The translations under genes and the position numbers were made by a program. From assembly GCF_019279795.1 (NCBI RefSeq), contig NC_056731.1, forward strand, positions 867,934,482 through 867,998,481: a DNA stretch of 64,000 nucleotides. The letters are read 5' to 3'. The notes under the pieces were generated by a model. It saw only the letters and a program-made list of their open reading frames with translations. It did no database searches and was not told the DNA's origin. This stretch comes from Protopterus annectens. Lineage: Eukaryota > Chordata > Ceratodontiformes > Protopteridae. This document shows positions 35,084-47,070 of the stretch, piece by piece; within the stretch, counting starts at the first letter, position 1; every line of letters starts with the position of its first letter.

Positions 35084-35990
35084 TTATAGTGCTTGGTGAA
35101 GGTATGAACAAAGGACCATGTAAGCTGCCTCCAGGATAGAGGCTGTATCCAATCCTTTAAAGAAGGACTCGGAAGAGGACACTGCCCTAGTAGGGTATGC
35201 CCTTACAGGAGAGGACAGATCCTTTCCATTGGCTGAGTAACAGAAAGAAATGGTTTTAGAAATCCATGAGGAAATAGTTTGCTTGGAAACGGGTTGGCCC
35301 ATGGCTCTTGGATGATAGCGCACACACAATATGTCAGACTTATGGATAGGCTTAGTTTTGCATAAGAAGTATCTGAGTTGTCTATGAATGTCCAAGGTGT
35401 GGAGAATCCTCCCACTGGAGGATTGGGGAGATGGGAAGAAGGTAGGAAGATTGACAGCCTGATCCAGGGATAACTCATTAACCACCTTGGGCATGAAGGA
35501 TGGTTTAGTCCGAAGAGAATCCCTGTCCCTATGAAAGACAGTGAAGGGAGAAGAGGCCATAAGGACTTGCAGCTCAGAAACCCTTCTGGCAGAGGTAATA
35601 GCCACTAAGAGAACTGTTTTCCATGTGCAGTGTTGCAGGGAGGATGACACTGCAGGTTTGAAGGGAGCTAGGGTAAGTTTTTCCAGGACAAAATTGAGAG
35701 CCCAAGGAGGAGGCACTGGTTTCCTTGATGGTCTAATGTGAAGGATGCCTTTTAGGAATAGCTTGACTTCCAACCTGAAAGCCAAGGGAGGAGATATAGG
35801 CAAACATGCTGAGATGGCAGACAGATGTGCCTTTCTGGAAGAATATGACAAGCCTCTCTTCATTAATTCACATAGATAAGACAAAACTACTGGCACCCCC
35901 CTACAGACAGTGGTTGTGTTTTACATGACACCAGAAGGAAAACCTTTTCCATTTGGAGACAAAGGATTTCCTAAGCAGTGGGTTTTCTGT
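35084..35990 (-). pseudogene. DIRS C tyrosine recombinase, nearly whole-looking
   Basis: A 270-codon open stretch holding KAHLSAISACLPISPPLAF, IRPSRKPVPPPWALNFVLEK, the TWKTVLLVAITSARRVSEL active-site box, FTVFHRDRDSLRTKPSFMPK, LDIHRQLRYFLCKTKPI, SKQTISSWISKTISFCY and a C-terminal box with TRAVSSSESFFKGLDTASIL. Families 1-3 share this order. Assigned as fossil because the rest of the element is broken. Confidence 0.88.
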
Positions 35991-37816
35991 TCTCCTGAAG
36001 AACTTATAGCACGTCCTCAGTGTAAAGGTGTCTAAATGGAATTAAAGCCCTATAACCCAGAGTCAAGTTTAAGGTCGACATTTGTGGATGTACTAGAGCG
36101 CCTTTGTCCTGTGAAAGTAGGTCCATCCCGTGGGGTAACTTGTGGTCATTGCCCTTGGCTAAATGTAGAAGATGGGAAAGCAGTGCTGTCTTGGCCAAAA
36201 GGGGGTCACCAACAAGATTTCTGGTTGTCCCCACTGAATTATCAGCAGAATTTTCTGAACGAGTGGGAAGGGGGAATGCGTACAGAAAATCCCCTTCCAT
36301 GCCCTAGGACGGCATGTGGAATCCTGGCACAATACTTGGGAAGCTGTCTGTTCATGCGGAGGCAAAAAGATCTGAGGAATACCCCACTGATGGACAAGGT
36401 CCAGAAACACATTTCTGTTCAACATCCACTCGTGGGATTTTGTCATGGACCTGCTTAGAGTGTCTTCCATCATGTTCTGAGCTGAGGGAATGTAAACAGC
36501 CTGGAAGGAAACCTGACTGCTGTACTACCTCCCAGACGTATAATGCCAGTCTGCAGAGCATATAGGACTTTGTCCCTCCCTGCTTGTTGGTGTACCAGAG
36601 GACTGTGGTATTGCCTGTGAACCACCTTAGAACCCCTGGTGAAATCCTGGACTTGGACATTTTAAGGGCAAAGATCAAAGCTCTCATTTCCTTTATGCTG
36701 ATGTGTTCTTTTCTCTGAGAAGGCAACCACACATACCTAACCTTCCAGTTTTTCAGAGTTACACCCCATCCTAAGTCTGACACATCCGTGTACAGATCCT
36801 GGGTGGATGGGAGTGACTGAAGGGGTAGGCCTGGATTTCGAGACCTGGAAAAAATCCACCACTCCAACTACTTTGTCAAAACAGGGTAGGAGGGGGACGA
36901 CAAATTCCAGAAGTTGAATGTGTTGCTTCCAGGAACCACTGAAATTTCCTCATGTGTAGTCTGACAAAGGGAAGCACTAGAATAGTTGAGGCCATGAACC
37001 CCAGAAGGTGCAGGAACTCCCTGGCAGTCAGGGAGTGAAGTGGTATTAGGTCCTGGAAATAGGAAGTGAGAGACAGGATCTTTTCTGGGGGTAAAAAAGC
37101 TACCATTGCACCTGTTAAAACCCTGCACCCCAGGAAGACATGATCCTGGGAGGGGAACAGGAAGACTTCTGGAAGTTGATGGTAAACCCTAGCCCTCTCA
37201 GAAAGGAGACTGCATAGGAAAGATTGTCCAGGAGTATTTCTGGAGGTGGGGCCTGGAGCAGCAGCTCATCCAAATATGGGAATATCTGTATGCCCTGAAG
37301 TCTGCAGGGGCTAACGATTTTGAGAATACCCTTGGTACTGTAGATAGACCAAAGGGCAAAACACAAAACTAAAAATGAGAGGAAGCCACAGAAAAGCAAA
37401 GAAAGTTCATGAACCGTTAGTGAATGGGGCTGTAAAAACAGCCATTTTTTATGTCCAATGACACCATGAAGGCCTGGGGAAGAGTAAGAGGGAGTAGAGT
37501 AGGCAGTCTCGGCATGTGAAAAGTGGGAACTTTTACAAAGGTGTTTAAATGGGAAAGGTCTAGGATGGGCCACCAAAGGCCATCCTTTCTTGGGACCAGA
37601 AATATCCTGGAGTAAAATCCTGTTCGCCTTTGCTTGGGTGGCACTTCCTGGACAGTGCCCTGAGAAAGGAGAGAGGAGAGGACTAGTGGGAGAAATTCCA
37701 ATTGGTCCTATGTAGGTTGTGGGATTCCTTTGAAGTTCGGATGGGTTTCTCACACCATGAAGTAACCTTGGTCGATGATGGAGCAGATTCAAGAGTCTTG
37801 GGTTATCAGTTTCCAA
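35990..37816 (-). pseudogene. DIRS C RT, RNase H and methyltransferase-like remnant
   Basis: RT (about 36870-37816) has a box FLVPRKDGLWWPILDLSHL, SLDIKNG and IQIFPYLDELLL. RNase H (about 36500-36850) has YTDVSDLGWGV, KEMRALIFAL and GNTTVLWYTNKQGG. The methyltransferase-like part (about 36150-36450) has FLDLVHQWGIPQ, FPLVQKIL and ILLVTPFWPRQH. Broken. Confidence 0.85.
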
Positions 37817-37867
37817 GCTAGGAGGGAAAGAGTGAGAGAGAAAGGGGGGGGATCTGGGACCTGGTAG

Positions 37868-39720
37868 TCACAGACTACCAGATTTGGCCTGAAAGGGCCT
37901 ATTTCTGAGAGGGTGTGGAAGAAGCAGATTTAGTAGGAGCCTGTCTCCTAGCATCCCTCTTATCTTTGGGTGGGAGAGATTTAGTTGCCTCCCTAACAAT
38001 GGTGGCCCTGGCTGGCTAGTTTCTCTGGAAGCAGGGGACAGGGGAGACAAAAAACATTTAAACCCTGGAGTTCCTTCCCCTTTTCCTGAAGAGATTTAAA
38101 CAGCTCTTCAGCTGCAGTGCCAAATAAGGCTTTGTTATCCAGAGGGGCATCCATGAGATTAGCTTTGATATCATCCAGTAAGGGCTGTAGTCTAAGCCAA
38201 GAATATCTTCTCAGGACCGACCCCATAACTGCAGCCCTAGCAGCAGCCTCTACTGCATCATAACTACATTTGATGGAGTACCCAGAAACCTGGGAGCAGG
38301 AATTAAGAATGCTAGAAAGCTTGGCTTTGCTGGGAGAATCTGGAAGCTCTGACAGGAGTTTCACTGCATCTGCCATAAGAGCCAGGGAATATCTGGCCAT
38401 GTGAGTCTGACAATTCACTGCTCTAAAGGCCAAGGGTGCAGAAGTATACACTCTTCCCCAGTCTCTCCATGACCTTGCTCTCCTTATTAGAGGGAAGCAT
38501 GGAGGTGGAGGGTAAAAGTTTGGAAGTTTTATCTGCTGCCTCTGATATAGTAGCTGGGTCAGCTAAGGGTGCCTTAAAAAGGAACTTGGAATCCTCAGGC
38601 ACCTTGCAAAATCTGTCAGGGCACTTGGGAGCTGGGGGCTGGGAGTCTGGGCACTTGGAAGCTGCAGTGAAGGAATCCAAGAAGGCAGGCAAGACTGGAG
38701 GTATGGCTGAAGAATTAGGGGATTCCATCTGTAAGAGGTCATAGTACCTCTTCTGAATCTCAGAAACCTGACAACAATCCAACAATCCAACTTAAAGAAG
38801 CCCTTCATCTTCAAAATGGTCTCTCCAAAGGAAATATCTTCCCCAGGGTAATCCATGCCATTAGATTCCACCTCTGGGGGAGGCATAACCCAGAAGAGAA
38901 GCAATTTGAGTTGAACAGGTCAAGAGATTCATCCCCTGATGAATCCTCCTCCTCTGAAGAGACATCCTCTGCAAGCCTCATCAAAGGAGGAGGAGGAGAA
39001 AGGGCTGGAGCCGGAAAAGAAGGTGCTAACGTCTAGCAGAGGGTCATGAAGGCATTAAAGAGGCCTTGGGTAAAGGACTGCCAGTCAGGAGTTTGACCAG
39101 AAGCCTGGTCCTGAGGACCTGGAGAAACATGATTAGTTTTTAGTTTCTTCTTCTTTGGAGCCTCAAGAGCCAGGAAATGAAAGGTAGAAGGGCCTGACGT
39201 AGGACGGCATTCTACAACGTCCATAGGAACATCTTCATAAACAATATGGGTGATGCTGTGCGATTGTTTAGAGATAACCAGCCGATCTTTTAGAGATGAC
39301 CAGCCATGCCCCCCCCCCAGCGCCCGAATCGGACATCTGTGAAACCCTCTGGGACATGCCTACAGATCCCCTTGACAGCTTCCACTATGGTACCCATCGA
39401 TGGCTACATCAGCCTTGGGAGGGACACCCGTAGTAGAAGGAACAGCTGTAGGATCAAGCCAAGGCTTCTTGAATTGCAGCTCTTCCAAAGGGCCCATCTG
39501 TTCCATGTCTCAAGCTAAGCGCTTAAGGTGCTGACTCTCTCCAAATATAACCTATGGGATGTTAGGTGGCTAACAGAGGGTTTTAGGAAAAAAGACCTTG
39601 CAGACAGCGCAGGACGTGTGATCATGGTCTGGGCCTAAGCAAAATAAGCAAAGCTCGTGTGAGTCTTTATGTGGAATTTTTCTTCTACATTGACACTTGC
39701 CCTTCCTAGCGGACATGTAC
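37868..39720 (-). pseudogene. DIRS C gag remnant
   Basis: N-terminal zinc motif near 39600-39710 (CQCRRKIPHKDSH, CLFCLGPDHDH, CAVC). A central acidic/serine-rich part and a KKKKLK patch (about 39140) follow. The capsid-like helices come at 38200-38450 (VYTSAPLAFRAVN, CQTHMARYSLALM). The same three-part plan occurs in families 1 and 3. Broken. Confidence 0.78.
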
Positions 39721-39837
39721 TCAACAAAATACACAACACGGTAGCCAAATGAAAAGAAAAAAAAAGCCCAAAGGGGTATTTATCGGAAGCATAAATGCGA
39801 GTTCTCTGGTGAGCAATGATCAGAACTGGTAGTCGGA

Positions 39838-40047
39838 CATGCGGCAAAAAAGTTCTGAGGTAGATGTGCTGACATCCGCTTTATACCCATCTCTTTATGG
39901 CAGACTTATCCTGAGTGATGTGTGCCATTGCACGTCCCTTGCAGTAGCATTTAGACTTTGGTATACTGGCCGGACGTACGAGTCAGCCAGAGGCAGACTC
40001 CGTCATGTTATGAATACTGCAGTATATGAATAGAAGGAAATCTAATA
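39838..40047. repeat. DIRS C right inverted terminal repeat
   Basis: Inverted match of the left ITR over TACTGGCCGGACGTACGAGT and TCTGAGGTAGATG; outer end GCAGTATATGAATAGAAGG matches the second half of the internal complementary region. Confidence 0.85.
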
Positions 40048-40082
40048 ATAGAATATACTGATAAGAACCAAAACAGTGAAAA

Positions 40083-40415
40083 AGTACAGCTGTGTTAGCA
40101 ACCTACCATAATTGTGGACAATCAAGTATATTCACCGTTGCAGTACTGACTCTTGAGATTCCTGCCTACATATGGCCAATGGTCATCCTGATTTCCAGAA
40201 CTGTTCACCCTCCCCCTCATTGGCTAGTGGATTCTATACCACCAATGTCCTGAAGTCAGTGTGGAACAAAGAAATCAGAAGGCAACATCTATTTTTTCTT
40301 TCTCATGACTGTAGCAGTTCAGCAAAAAAGGTAACTAGTAGTACCCACAGCAACCCACTGGTGTGCAGGAAAAACTGGGTACCACAATAGCGAATATACT
40401 GAAACATCCAAAAAT
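40083..40415. repeat. Orphan DIRS-like left end with inverted partner
   Basis: Starts like a DIRS ITR (AAAGTACAGCTGTGTTAGCA then ACCTACCATAATTGTGG). The stretch AGTATATTCACCGTTGCAGTAC at about 40123 returns inverted near 40385-40400 (GTACCACAATAGCGAATATACT). Spacing of about 280 bp is like that between a left ITR and its internal complementary region. It may be a solo end of a fifth DIRS family, cut by copy D, or a small MITE. No coding content. Confidence 0.45.
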
Positions 40416-40417
40416 TT

Positions 40418-40689
40418 TAAGGTATGCACTTACCATAACTATGCATTTGTGTCGTCCACTTTCATTCTTCCTCAACATATGGGCTTAGATCCGACTTGGC
40501 CCCTTTTTTAACAGTCTAGGATTAGACTCTCAAGCTTCTTCCTTTACCCACAATGCTCCTGATCACAGTTTTACCTCAGATCAAGTTTGCTGCCTCTAAA
40601 CTATGTTTGAAAAAATGAAACCCAACCAGAACACTGTAATATAATAATAAAAAAAAAAGATGTAATAATAAAGGGGCTCAAACAGGAAA
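40418..40689. repeat. DIRS D left inverted terminal repeat (family 4)
   Basis: GCACTTACCATAACTATGCA then TTCTTCCTCAACATATGGG. Both blocks recur in the internal complementary region at 46098-46175, the first as its complement. Copy E interrupts what follows. Confidence 0.75.
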
Positions 40690-40920
40690 GTACACTTTTG
40701 TACCTACCATAAATGTAGATGTTCGAGTGTTCACCCTGCTGCAGTCATCACACTTGGATTATCCTGCCGTCAGGTGGTCCCGCAGTCGGCCTGAATTCCA
40801 AAGTCTTGGTCTGGCATCAGTTGCTGTGGCTTCTTCCCTGACGTCATTGCGCCAGGGGTATACAAGAGGCATCCAATGCCATTTTCTTCAGTTTTTCTTG
40901 CCCCAGATGTCAGGTGCCCC
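40690..40920. repeat. DIRS E left inverted terminal repeat
   Basis: Outer end GTACACTTTTGTACCTACCA; blocks CCCTGCTGCAGTCATCACAC and AATTCCAAAGTCTTGGTC are repeated inverted at 45820-46012. Confidence 0.9.
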
Positions 40921-40930
40921 CAATAGGTAG

Positions 40931-40935
<5 letters not shown>

Positions 40936-40994
<59 letters not shown>
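40936..40994. repeat. (TA)n microsatellite in DIRS E
   Basis: About 29 TA units in a row, between the left ITR and the internal complementary region. Copies G and H have no such run at this place, so it expanded after E inserted. Confidence 0.95.
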
Positions 40995-40995
<1 letters not shown>

Positions 40996-41089
40996 CTAGA
41001 TAAAAATAAAACAATACCTTTAGGCACAAGCCAATACACCACAGAGGTTGTATAGGATAGAGTGGTATAGATAAGTTCAGCTAGTTCAG

Positions 41090-41215
41090 AGGGGATGGAG
41101 GGAGGGTAACCTGGACTGCAGCAGGGTGAACACACTAACATCTACATTTATGGTAGATACAAAACTGTACTATGTTCATCGTGTTACCCTGCTGCAGTCA
41201 TCACACTTGGGTTGA
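41090..41215. repeat. DIRS E internal complementary region
   Basis: CATCTACATTTATGGTAG is the complement of the left outer end; TGTTCATCGTGTTACCCTGC is the complement of the right outer end; they meet at about 41167. A G-rich tract (41080-41106) precedes. Confidence 0.85.
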
Positions 41216-41263
41216 ATCCCAAAGCTAAGGATGGGAGGTGGGTTTAAACAGGGTTAGAAGAAG

Positions 41264-42090
41264 CTAGTAGGCCCTGCAAAACTGCAGTGGCCAAACCAGC
41301 TCTAGTCTTAGAATATAGAGGTAAGTGACCGTGTTTGGTGAAGGTGTGCACTGAACTCCAAGTTGCAGCTTCCAGAATATCCTTGGTTGGCACTCCCCTG
41401 AGAAAGGCTGCTGATGTAGCTGTAGCCCTGGTGGAGTGGGACCTAATGTTAGCAGGTACCGGTTTCCCATGATGCGTGTAGCAGAAACATATGCAATGCC
41501 CTATCCATTTAGAAATGGTCTGTTTTGAGATAGCTTTTCCTTGTGATCCTGTACATAGGCTACAAAGAGCTGGTCAGATTTTCTGAAAGCCTTAGTTTTA
41601 TCCAAGTAGTAACGTAATTGCCTGTGAATGTCCAAAGAGTGCATGAGTCTTTCTCCTTTGTTCTGGGGATTTGGGAAAAAGGTGGGCAAATGAATGGTTT
41701 GGTTTAGGGCCACACTGGATACCACCTTTGGCATAAAGGAAGGGTTAGTTCGTAGAGAGACTCTGTCTTGATGAAAAATGAGGAAAGGCTCCACTGCCAT
41801 TAGTGCCTGTAGCTATGAGACTCTTCTAGCTGAGGTTATTGCTAGTAGCAGGGCAGTTTTCCATGAAAGAAATTTTAAATCAGCTGAAAAAACTGGTTCA
41901 ATCTTGGCGTTTAGCCTGGTTCCAGGCGCAAAATCTTTTCCATTTGTCAGAATAGGTTTTCCTGGTGCTGGACCTCCTGGCCTCCAGAATGACATCCATA
42001 ACAGCTTTGGATAGAGGTGTTGGCTGGTTGTTTATGTAATTTGCCATGCAGCCAGGTTTAAAGTCTTGAGCTGGCTGTGTAGAATCGGAT
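41264..42090 (-). pseudogene. DIRS E tyrosine recombinase remnant
   Basis: Readable: STRKTYSDKWKRFCAW at the N-terminal side, SWKTALLLAITSARR, FLIFHQDRVSLRTNPSFMPK, LDIHRQLRYYLDKTKAFRKS. Family 3 copies share VALNQTIHLPTFFPNPQNKG. Broken, with a shorter middle than in G and H. Confidence 0.82.
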
Positions 42091-43865
42091 TGTCTCGTCG
42101 GGTGAGCAGGTGAGGAATTTGTGGTAAAATCCATGGTGGGCCGTGGGCCATGTTCCTTAGAATTGGATACCAAAGCTGGCGTGGCCAGTCTGGTGCAATG
42201 AGTATCATTTGTGGTCTCTCTAATCTGACTTTCAGCAGTACCTTTGCTGGAAGAGGCAGTGGAGGAAAGGCATACACTGTTAATGTTTTCCAACTGAATG
42301 AGAGGGCGTCCACTTTCCAAGCTTGTGGATGGAATGTCCTTGAAGTTGGTAGTTTTGGGGGCTTGCAAACAGATGCATGTCTGGGTGTCCCCATTTTTGA
42401 GCTATCATTGCAAATACTTGTGGATCTAGTTTCCACTCGTGTGGATCCATGATGTTTCTGCTTAGGTCATCTGCCAATGTGTTTTTCTTTCCTGGCAGGA
42501 ATTGTGCTTGTAATTGAACATGGTTAAGACAGTTCAAGGTCATTGCTTGCCTGCATAGAGGGTAGGAATGTGTGCCCTCTTGCTTATGTACCACATTACT
42601 GTGGTATTGTCCATCTTTATTGTTAGTTGTCCTGGGTGTAAGAGGTCCTTGAAAGCTTTTAGGGCATTCTGTACTGCTAGCATTTCTTTTTGATTGATAT
42701 GCAGATGCCTCTGATCTGTAGTCCATTTGCCCTGAATGCACTGTCCTGCCATGTGTGCTCCCCAGCCATAGTCCGATGCATCTGTTGTCATAGTTTGCCT
42801 GGCTGTGGGTAAGGTGAAAGGCTAACCCTTGTTGAGGTGACATGCCTGTGCCCACCATAGAAACTCCTGTTGAAGGTAGGGAATGAGGGGTATCGTTTCC
42901 AAGCTGTGGCTGTGCTGAGTCCATACGCTTTTCAGGTACCATTGCAATTTCCTCATATGCAGTTTTGCAAATGGTATTAGTAGTATGCAAGATGCCATGA
43001 AACCCAAGGCCTGCAGAAATTTTTCTTGCAGGGAGTTGGATCTTTGTTGCCATTATTTTGAAATACTGAGTCAGCTGTTGTTGCTTGTCTGGCGTGAGAT
43101 AACCATCTGGGCCGTTGTATTCAAGCTGGCACCCAGGAATATTATGTTTTGTGAGGGCACTAGTTTTGATTTCTTTTTGTTTACTGTGTACCCTAGGCAA
43201 CTTAGAAGGTGTTTGACAAATGCCAGATGCTTTAAAAGAATGTCCTTGCTTTCTGCTTGAATAAGGCAGTAGTCCAGGAATGGGTATATTTGAATTCCTC
43301 TTTGTCTGCAGAATGCAATTACTGGTGCCAGACATTTTGTGAAGACCCTGGGTGCAGTAGATAAGCCAAAGGGCAGTGCAGAGAATTGATAATGCGTTGA
43401 ACCTGCAATGAAGCGGAGGTATCTTCTGAAATTTTGTCTGATAGGGACATGCAGGTATGCCTCCTTGAGGTCCAACGTTACCAGCCAAACATTCTTGCCC
43501 AGCATGGGAAGAAGCTGCTGTAGTGTTAGCATCTTGAATTTTGGTACTTGCAGATAGGTGTTCAGAATTGAAAGATCCAGAATGGGTCTCCATGCTTTGT
43601 CCTTTCTTGGGACTAGAAAGAGTCTTGAGTAAAATCCTTGTCCTTGCTCCTGTGTAGGTACCTGTTGAATGGCTCTCATGTCCATGAGAGCTGTAATTTG
43701 TTTTTGTGCCTCTGCCCATTGATTTGGTGGCAGGTTTGGCATTCCTTTTTTCCTTGGTAAGGTATGAAAGGGGAATCTGTATCCTTGAGAGACAATGTTT
43801 AGGACCCATTTGTCTTTTGTGATGATGTGCCAGTTGTCTGCAAGAAATGATAATTTTCCTCCCAA
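42032..43865 (-). pseudogene. DIRS E RT, RNase H and methyltransferase-like remnant
   Basis: RT (about 42900-43865) reads FLVPRKDKAWRPILDLSIL, VTLDLKEAYLHVPI, QFSALPFGLSTAPRV. RNase H (about 42540-42800) has TTDASDYGWGAHMAG, NQKEMLAVQNAL and KMDNTTVMWY. The methyltransferase-like part (about 42150-42420) has DALSFSWKTL, YAFPPLPL and MILIAPDWPRQLWYPIL. Broken. Confidence 0.88.
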
Positions 43866-43908
43866 GGGAGCTGCAAGGAGAGATTTGCTTGGTAGTTTGA
43901 GGACTGAG

Positions 43909-45695
43909 TCATTGTGTTTGTCTTCTGCTAGCTTGGGGCCTGTCTTCTCCTACTTTCTGGGTAGCAGTATCCCATTGGCGAGGTTTGTAAGGGCCTTGTG
44001 ACTGACCTCTGCCCCTTGGGCATCTGTATTTGCGCCTCTGTGATCTGTCAGTAGCTGGAAAGGACCAGTTTTTCATTGGCCAATTTCTGCTAAAACGAGG
44101 GGGTTGTACCTGCAAAAAATCCTTGACCATTTGCATAGACTTTGCCTTATCCTCCATTTTCTTTAAAACCTCTTCCGCTTTGACACCAAATACATCCTGT
44201 TGTAAAGGTGCATCCAATAATTTTGCTTTAACATGATCAGGAAGGGTTTGTTCTTTTAACCAAGCATGTCTACGTATGACAGAGCCAGTAACAGCTGCTC
44301 TACAGGAAGCTTCCAATGAATCAAATCCACATTGTAAAGTATGTTTGCCCACCTGTTCAGCTGCATGCAACAGATCCTGCATTTCCTTGAATTCAGACTG
44401 TTCAGTATGTGTGCTCATTTTTTGTTTTAATTGCGGCATTAGGAATTGCTGATATTTCAGCATGTGAAACTGACAATTTAATGCTCTCATAGCCAGAGTA
44501 GCTGAGGTGTATATTTTCTTTCCCCATCTATGTAGGGCTCTGGAATCCCTTTGAGAGGGCACAGGATTTTTAGCCAGAGAAGCTTTAGCTCCCTTAGGAC
44601 CCTGGGAAATTGTTTCTGGGTCAGCCACAGGGCTTTTATAAAGGGATTTGTGTGAGTCAGGTACTCTATAGTATGTCTGGTTTGGCTGGAGCAGGAGGTA
44701 GAGAGTCTGGATTTAGACTAGACTCCAAGTAAACATCATCCACAATATGTAAAACTGGAGGGATAGCAAGATATCTGTGCTGGGGTAGTAAAAGAAACTC
44801 TTGGAGCCTTTTCTTAGAATCAGAGTAGTCCTGGCCTTCCCAGTGGAAATGTTCCCTTATGGTATGTAAAGTTTCCCCAAAGGAGTAGTCTTAAGGGGGA
44901 GATGCTGAGGGAATAGAGTCTTCAGCATCAGAGTCTTCATAAGGTTGAAAAGTGTAATCCTGTTCCTCAGAAAAATCTGAGGAAATTGAAGCCTGGTCAG
45001 AGGAAGCATAATCCTCCTCTTGTCTTGGTCTTTTATCAGGAGGGGGATGGGAACCCCTGATTAGGGTAATCAAGTCTTCGGCCATTTTAAGCATCTGTTT
45101 CTTAGGCATGGGGCCTTGAACTGTAGACTGATGTACAGTCTTCTTTGGTTTTAAAGGAGTTTTAAGCTTAGCATAAGATTTAATGGTGAGTGTAGTCGGT
45201 GTGAAGACACCGTCTGCAATCGAAGGTGTTTCCACTGCACCGGGGTCTACTTCTGCTCCGGTGTCGGAAGAGCCTAATGAAGATGGCTGTGTCGGTCTAG
45301 TAGACTCCGCTTGAGAATCCGCAGCTGTCTGGGGTTCCAGTTCTGCGGTCGTCAGGGGCTGCGTAGGCGCCTCATTGAAAACCTGAGAACCGGCGATAGG
45401 CCCAGCAGAGGCCTCGGAGTCTGGCCTGTTCCTAGGCTGCCTGTCCTTACCCTTGTGTTTTTTTATGCATGCCGGTCATCGGCTGCTCCGACGGCATGAT
45501 ATAATTAAATTTCCTACCAAAGTAGTGTCGTGCGAAGTCAAAACGGCGTTTGATAGTTCGTTTATTAAACCTAGCACAAAACCAACAACCTGTGACGTCT
45601 TGGTCTGGGCCTAGGTAAGGAATACAATAGGAATGGAAGTCCTTATGAGGTATTTGCTTCCCACAAGAAATACAATTGTTAACTTTTTCTGACAT
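43909..45695 (-). pseudogene. DIRS E gag remnant
   Basis: N-terminal zinc motif MSEKVNNCISCGKQIPHKDF then LGPDQDV and CWFC (45590-45695). Middle: acidic and lysine-rich stretches with KKQMLKMAEDLITLIRGS. Capsid-like helices: DSRALHRWGKKIYTSATLAM and CQFHMLKYQQFLMPQLKQ, then TLQCGFDSLEASCRAAVTGS. C-terminus RGRGQSQGPYKPRQW. Broken. Confidence 0.83.
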
Positions 45696-45819
45696 CGGAC
45701 TGAGGCAAGAAAAGGTTCCCCAATGGGGTACTTAGCTTTATTGAAGACTTCGGACTGAAATTCGAATCGAAAATCTCAGGTGTCGGCCGACCGGCACTTG
45801 TGAACTGCTTCTGCTTCGG

Positions 45820-46012
45820 GTACCGCGCGGCAAGAAAGAGTGAAGAAAATGGCATTGGATGCCTCTTATATACCCCTGGCGCAATGACGTCAGGGAAGAA
45901 GCGACAGCAACCGACGCCGGACCAAGACTTTGGAATTCAGGCCGACTGCGGGACCGCCTGACGGCAGGATAACCCAAGTGTGATGACTGCAGCAGGGTAA
46001 CACGATGAACAT
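45820..46012. repeat. DIRS E right inverted terminal repeat
   Basis: Inverted partner of 40690-40920; ends GTAACACGATGAACAT. D resumes with ...GGCTCCTGACAAACTCC. Confidence 0.9.
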
Positions 46013-46097
46013 CAGTGGCTCCTGACAAACTCCATCAGGTCACTCTCAAAGACAAGGAAGGTGGAAGGTGCAAGGGAAGTTGATGAAGGAAAACTGA

Positions 46098-46175
46098 CAA
46101 CACAGATGCACAGTTATGGTAAGTACATAACTTAAAAATCTAATGTCATTTTCATTCATTCCTCAACGTATGGGA
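46098..46175. repeat. DIRS D internal complementary region
   Basis: GATGCACAGTTATGGTAAGT is the complement of D's left outer end; TTCATTCCTCAACGTATGGG matches the complement of the missing right end, and resembles TTCTTCCTCAACATATGGG in the left ITR. Confidence 0.78.
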
Positions 46176-46199
46176 CAGTCCCCAGGTACAGTAACCTTC

Positions 46200-47070
46200 G
46201 GTGGCCTGCATGGAAGGATGTTCCGTGGAACCGCAGAGCCAAATGCAGCTCTATAAATTGGACATATCCCCAGGAATAATGGGCCACAAAGGTATGAGCT
46301 TTAAGACCAAGTTGCAGCTGCATAAATATCAAAAGAAACTTTGGACCAAAAAGCAGATGATGTAGCCATAGATCTAGTTGAATGAGCTTTTAGTTCTCTT
46401 GGCAAGGTCAATCCTCATGTTCTGTGAAGACAGAAAGAAAGTTGTCTTTGTACATCTAAATAATGGAGCATGTATTCTTCTTTACTCTCAAATTTAGAGA
46501 AAAATACGGCAAATTAATGACTTGACTGATGTTAGCTTTTGAAGCAACTTTGGGTAAGAAGGATGGATTTGTACATAAGGTAACTTGGTCCTTATGGAAG
46601 ATCAAGTAAGGAGGTTTTGAAGAGTGCTTGGAATTCTGTGACTCGCCTTGCCGAAGTTATGGCTACAACAAATTCGGTTTTCCAAGTAAGAAGCTTAAGG
46701 TTCACCTTTGCGGAGGGTTCAAAGGGCGACTGTTATCAGACTCTGTAAAACTAAAGTACGATCCCAAAGAAGAAGAGGGTCCCTAATCGGTGGCCTAAGT
46801 AAAAAGGTATCCTTAGGAAATGCCTTACAGAGTTTAGAAGATGCCAAAGGGAAAGCATTATTTCCGACATGAAAATTCGAAATGGCAGCCAGCAGAAATG
46901 TAACAGTAGAGAAACTGGCCCCGCCTTGAAAAAGAAATGTTAGAAATTCCAAGACAGCAAGGATTGGAGCAGAAATCTTGCTGCTGAGCCCATAAAGAAA
47001 ATTTCTTCCATTTGCTTTTGTAAATTTTTCTTGTAGAAGGTTTCTGGGATGAAAATAAAATTCTTTGAAC
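46200..47070 (-). pseudogene. DIRS D tyrosine recombinase remnant
   Basis: Readable: STRKIYKSKWKKFSLWAQQQ on the N-terminal side, LAAISNFHVGNNAF, FLLRPPIRDPLLLWDRTLVL; the remaining boxes are recognisable at DNA level by alignment with copies A and F. Broken. Confidence 0.75.

Larger units (their letters stand above)
34563..40047 (-). mobile_element. DIRS element C (family 2), both ITRs present, broken
   Basis: A 5.5-kb DIRS copy with both inverted repeats, internal complementary region and all coding parts in the usual order on the minus strand. Its recombinase region stays open over about 270 codons, so it decayed less than copy B of the same family. It is nevertheless broken, with roughly five to ten breaks across gag and RT. 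It is not nested in another recognised element. Moderate age. Confidence 0.9.
40690..46012 (-). mobile_element. DIRS element E (family 3), nested in D, broken
   Basis: A 5.3-kb DIRS copy with both inverted repeats, internal complementary region and all coding parts. It splits D between D's left ITR and D's internal complementary region, so it is younger. The ITRs agree closely with each other and with those of G and H. A (TA)n run has grown inside it. Roughly eight breaks across the coding regions; young to moderate age. Confidence 0.9.

Noticed and set aside
40770-41141. Minus-strand 123-codon frame with an Ile-Tyr repeat
   Set aside because: It is the translated (TA)n run inside DIRS E and its ITR, not a protein.
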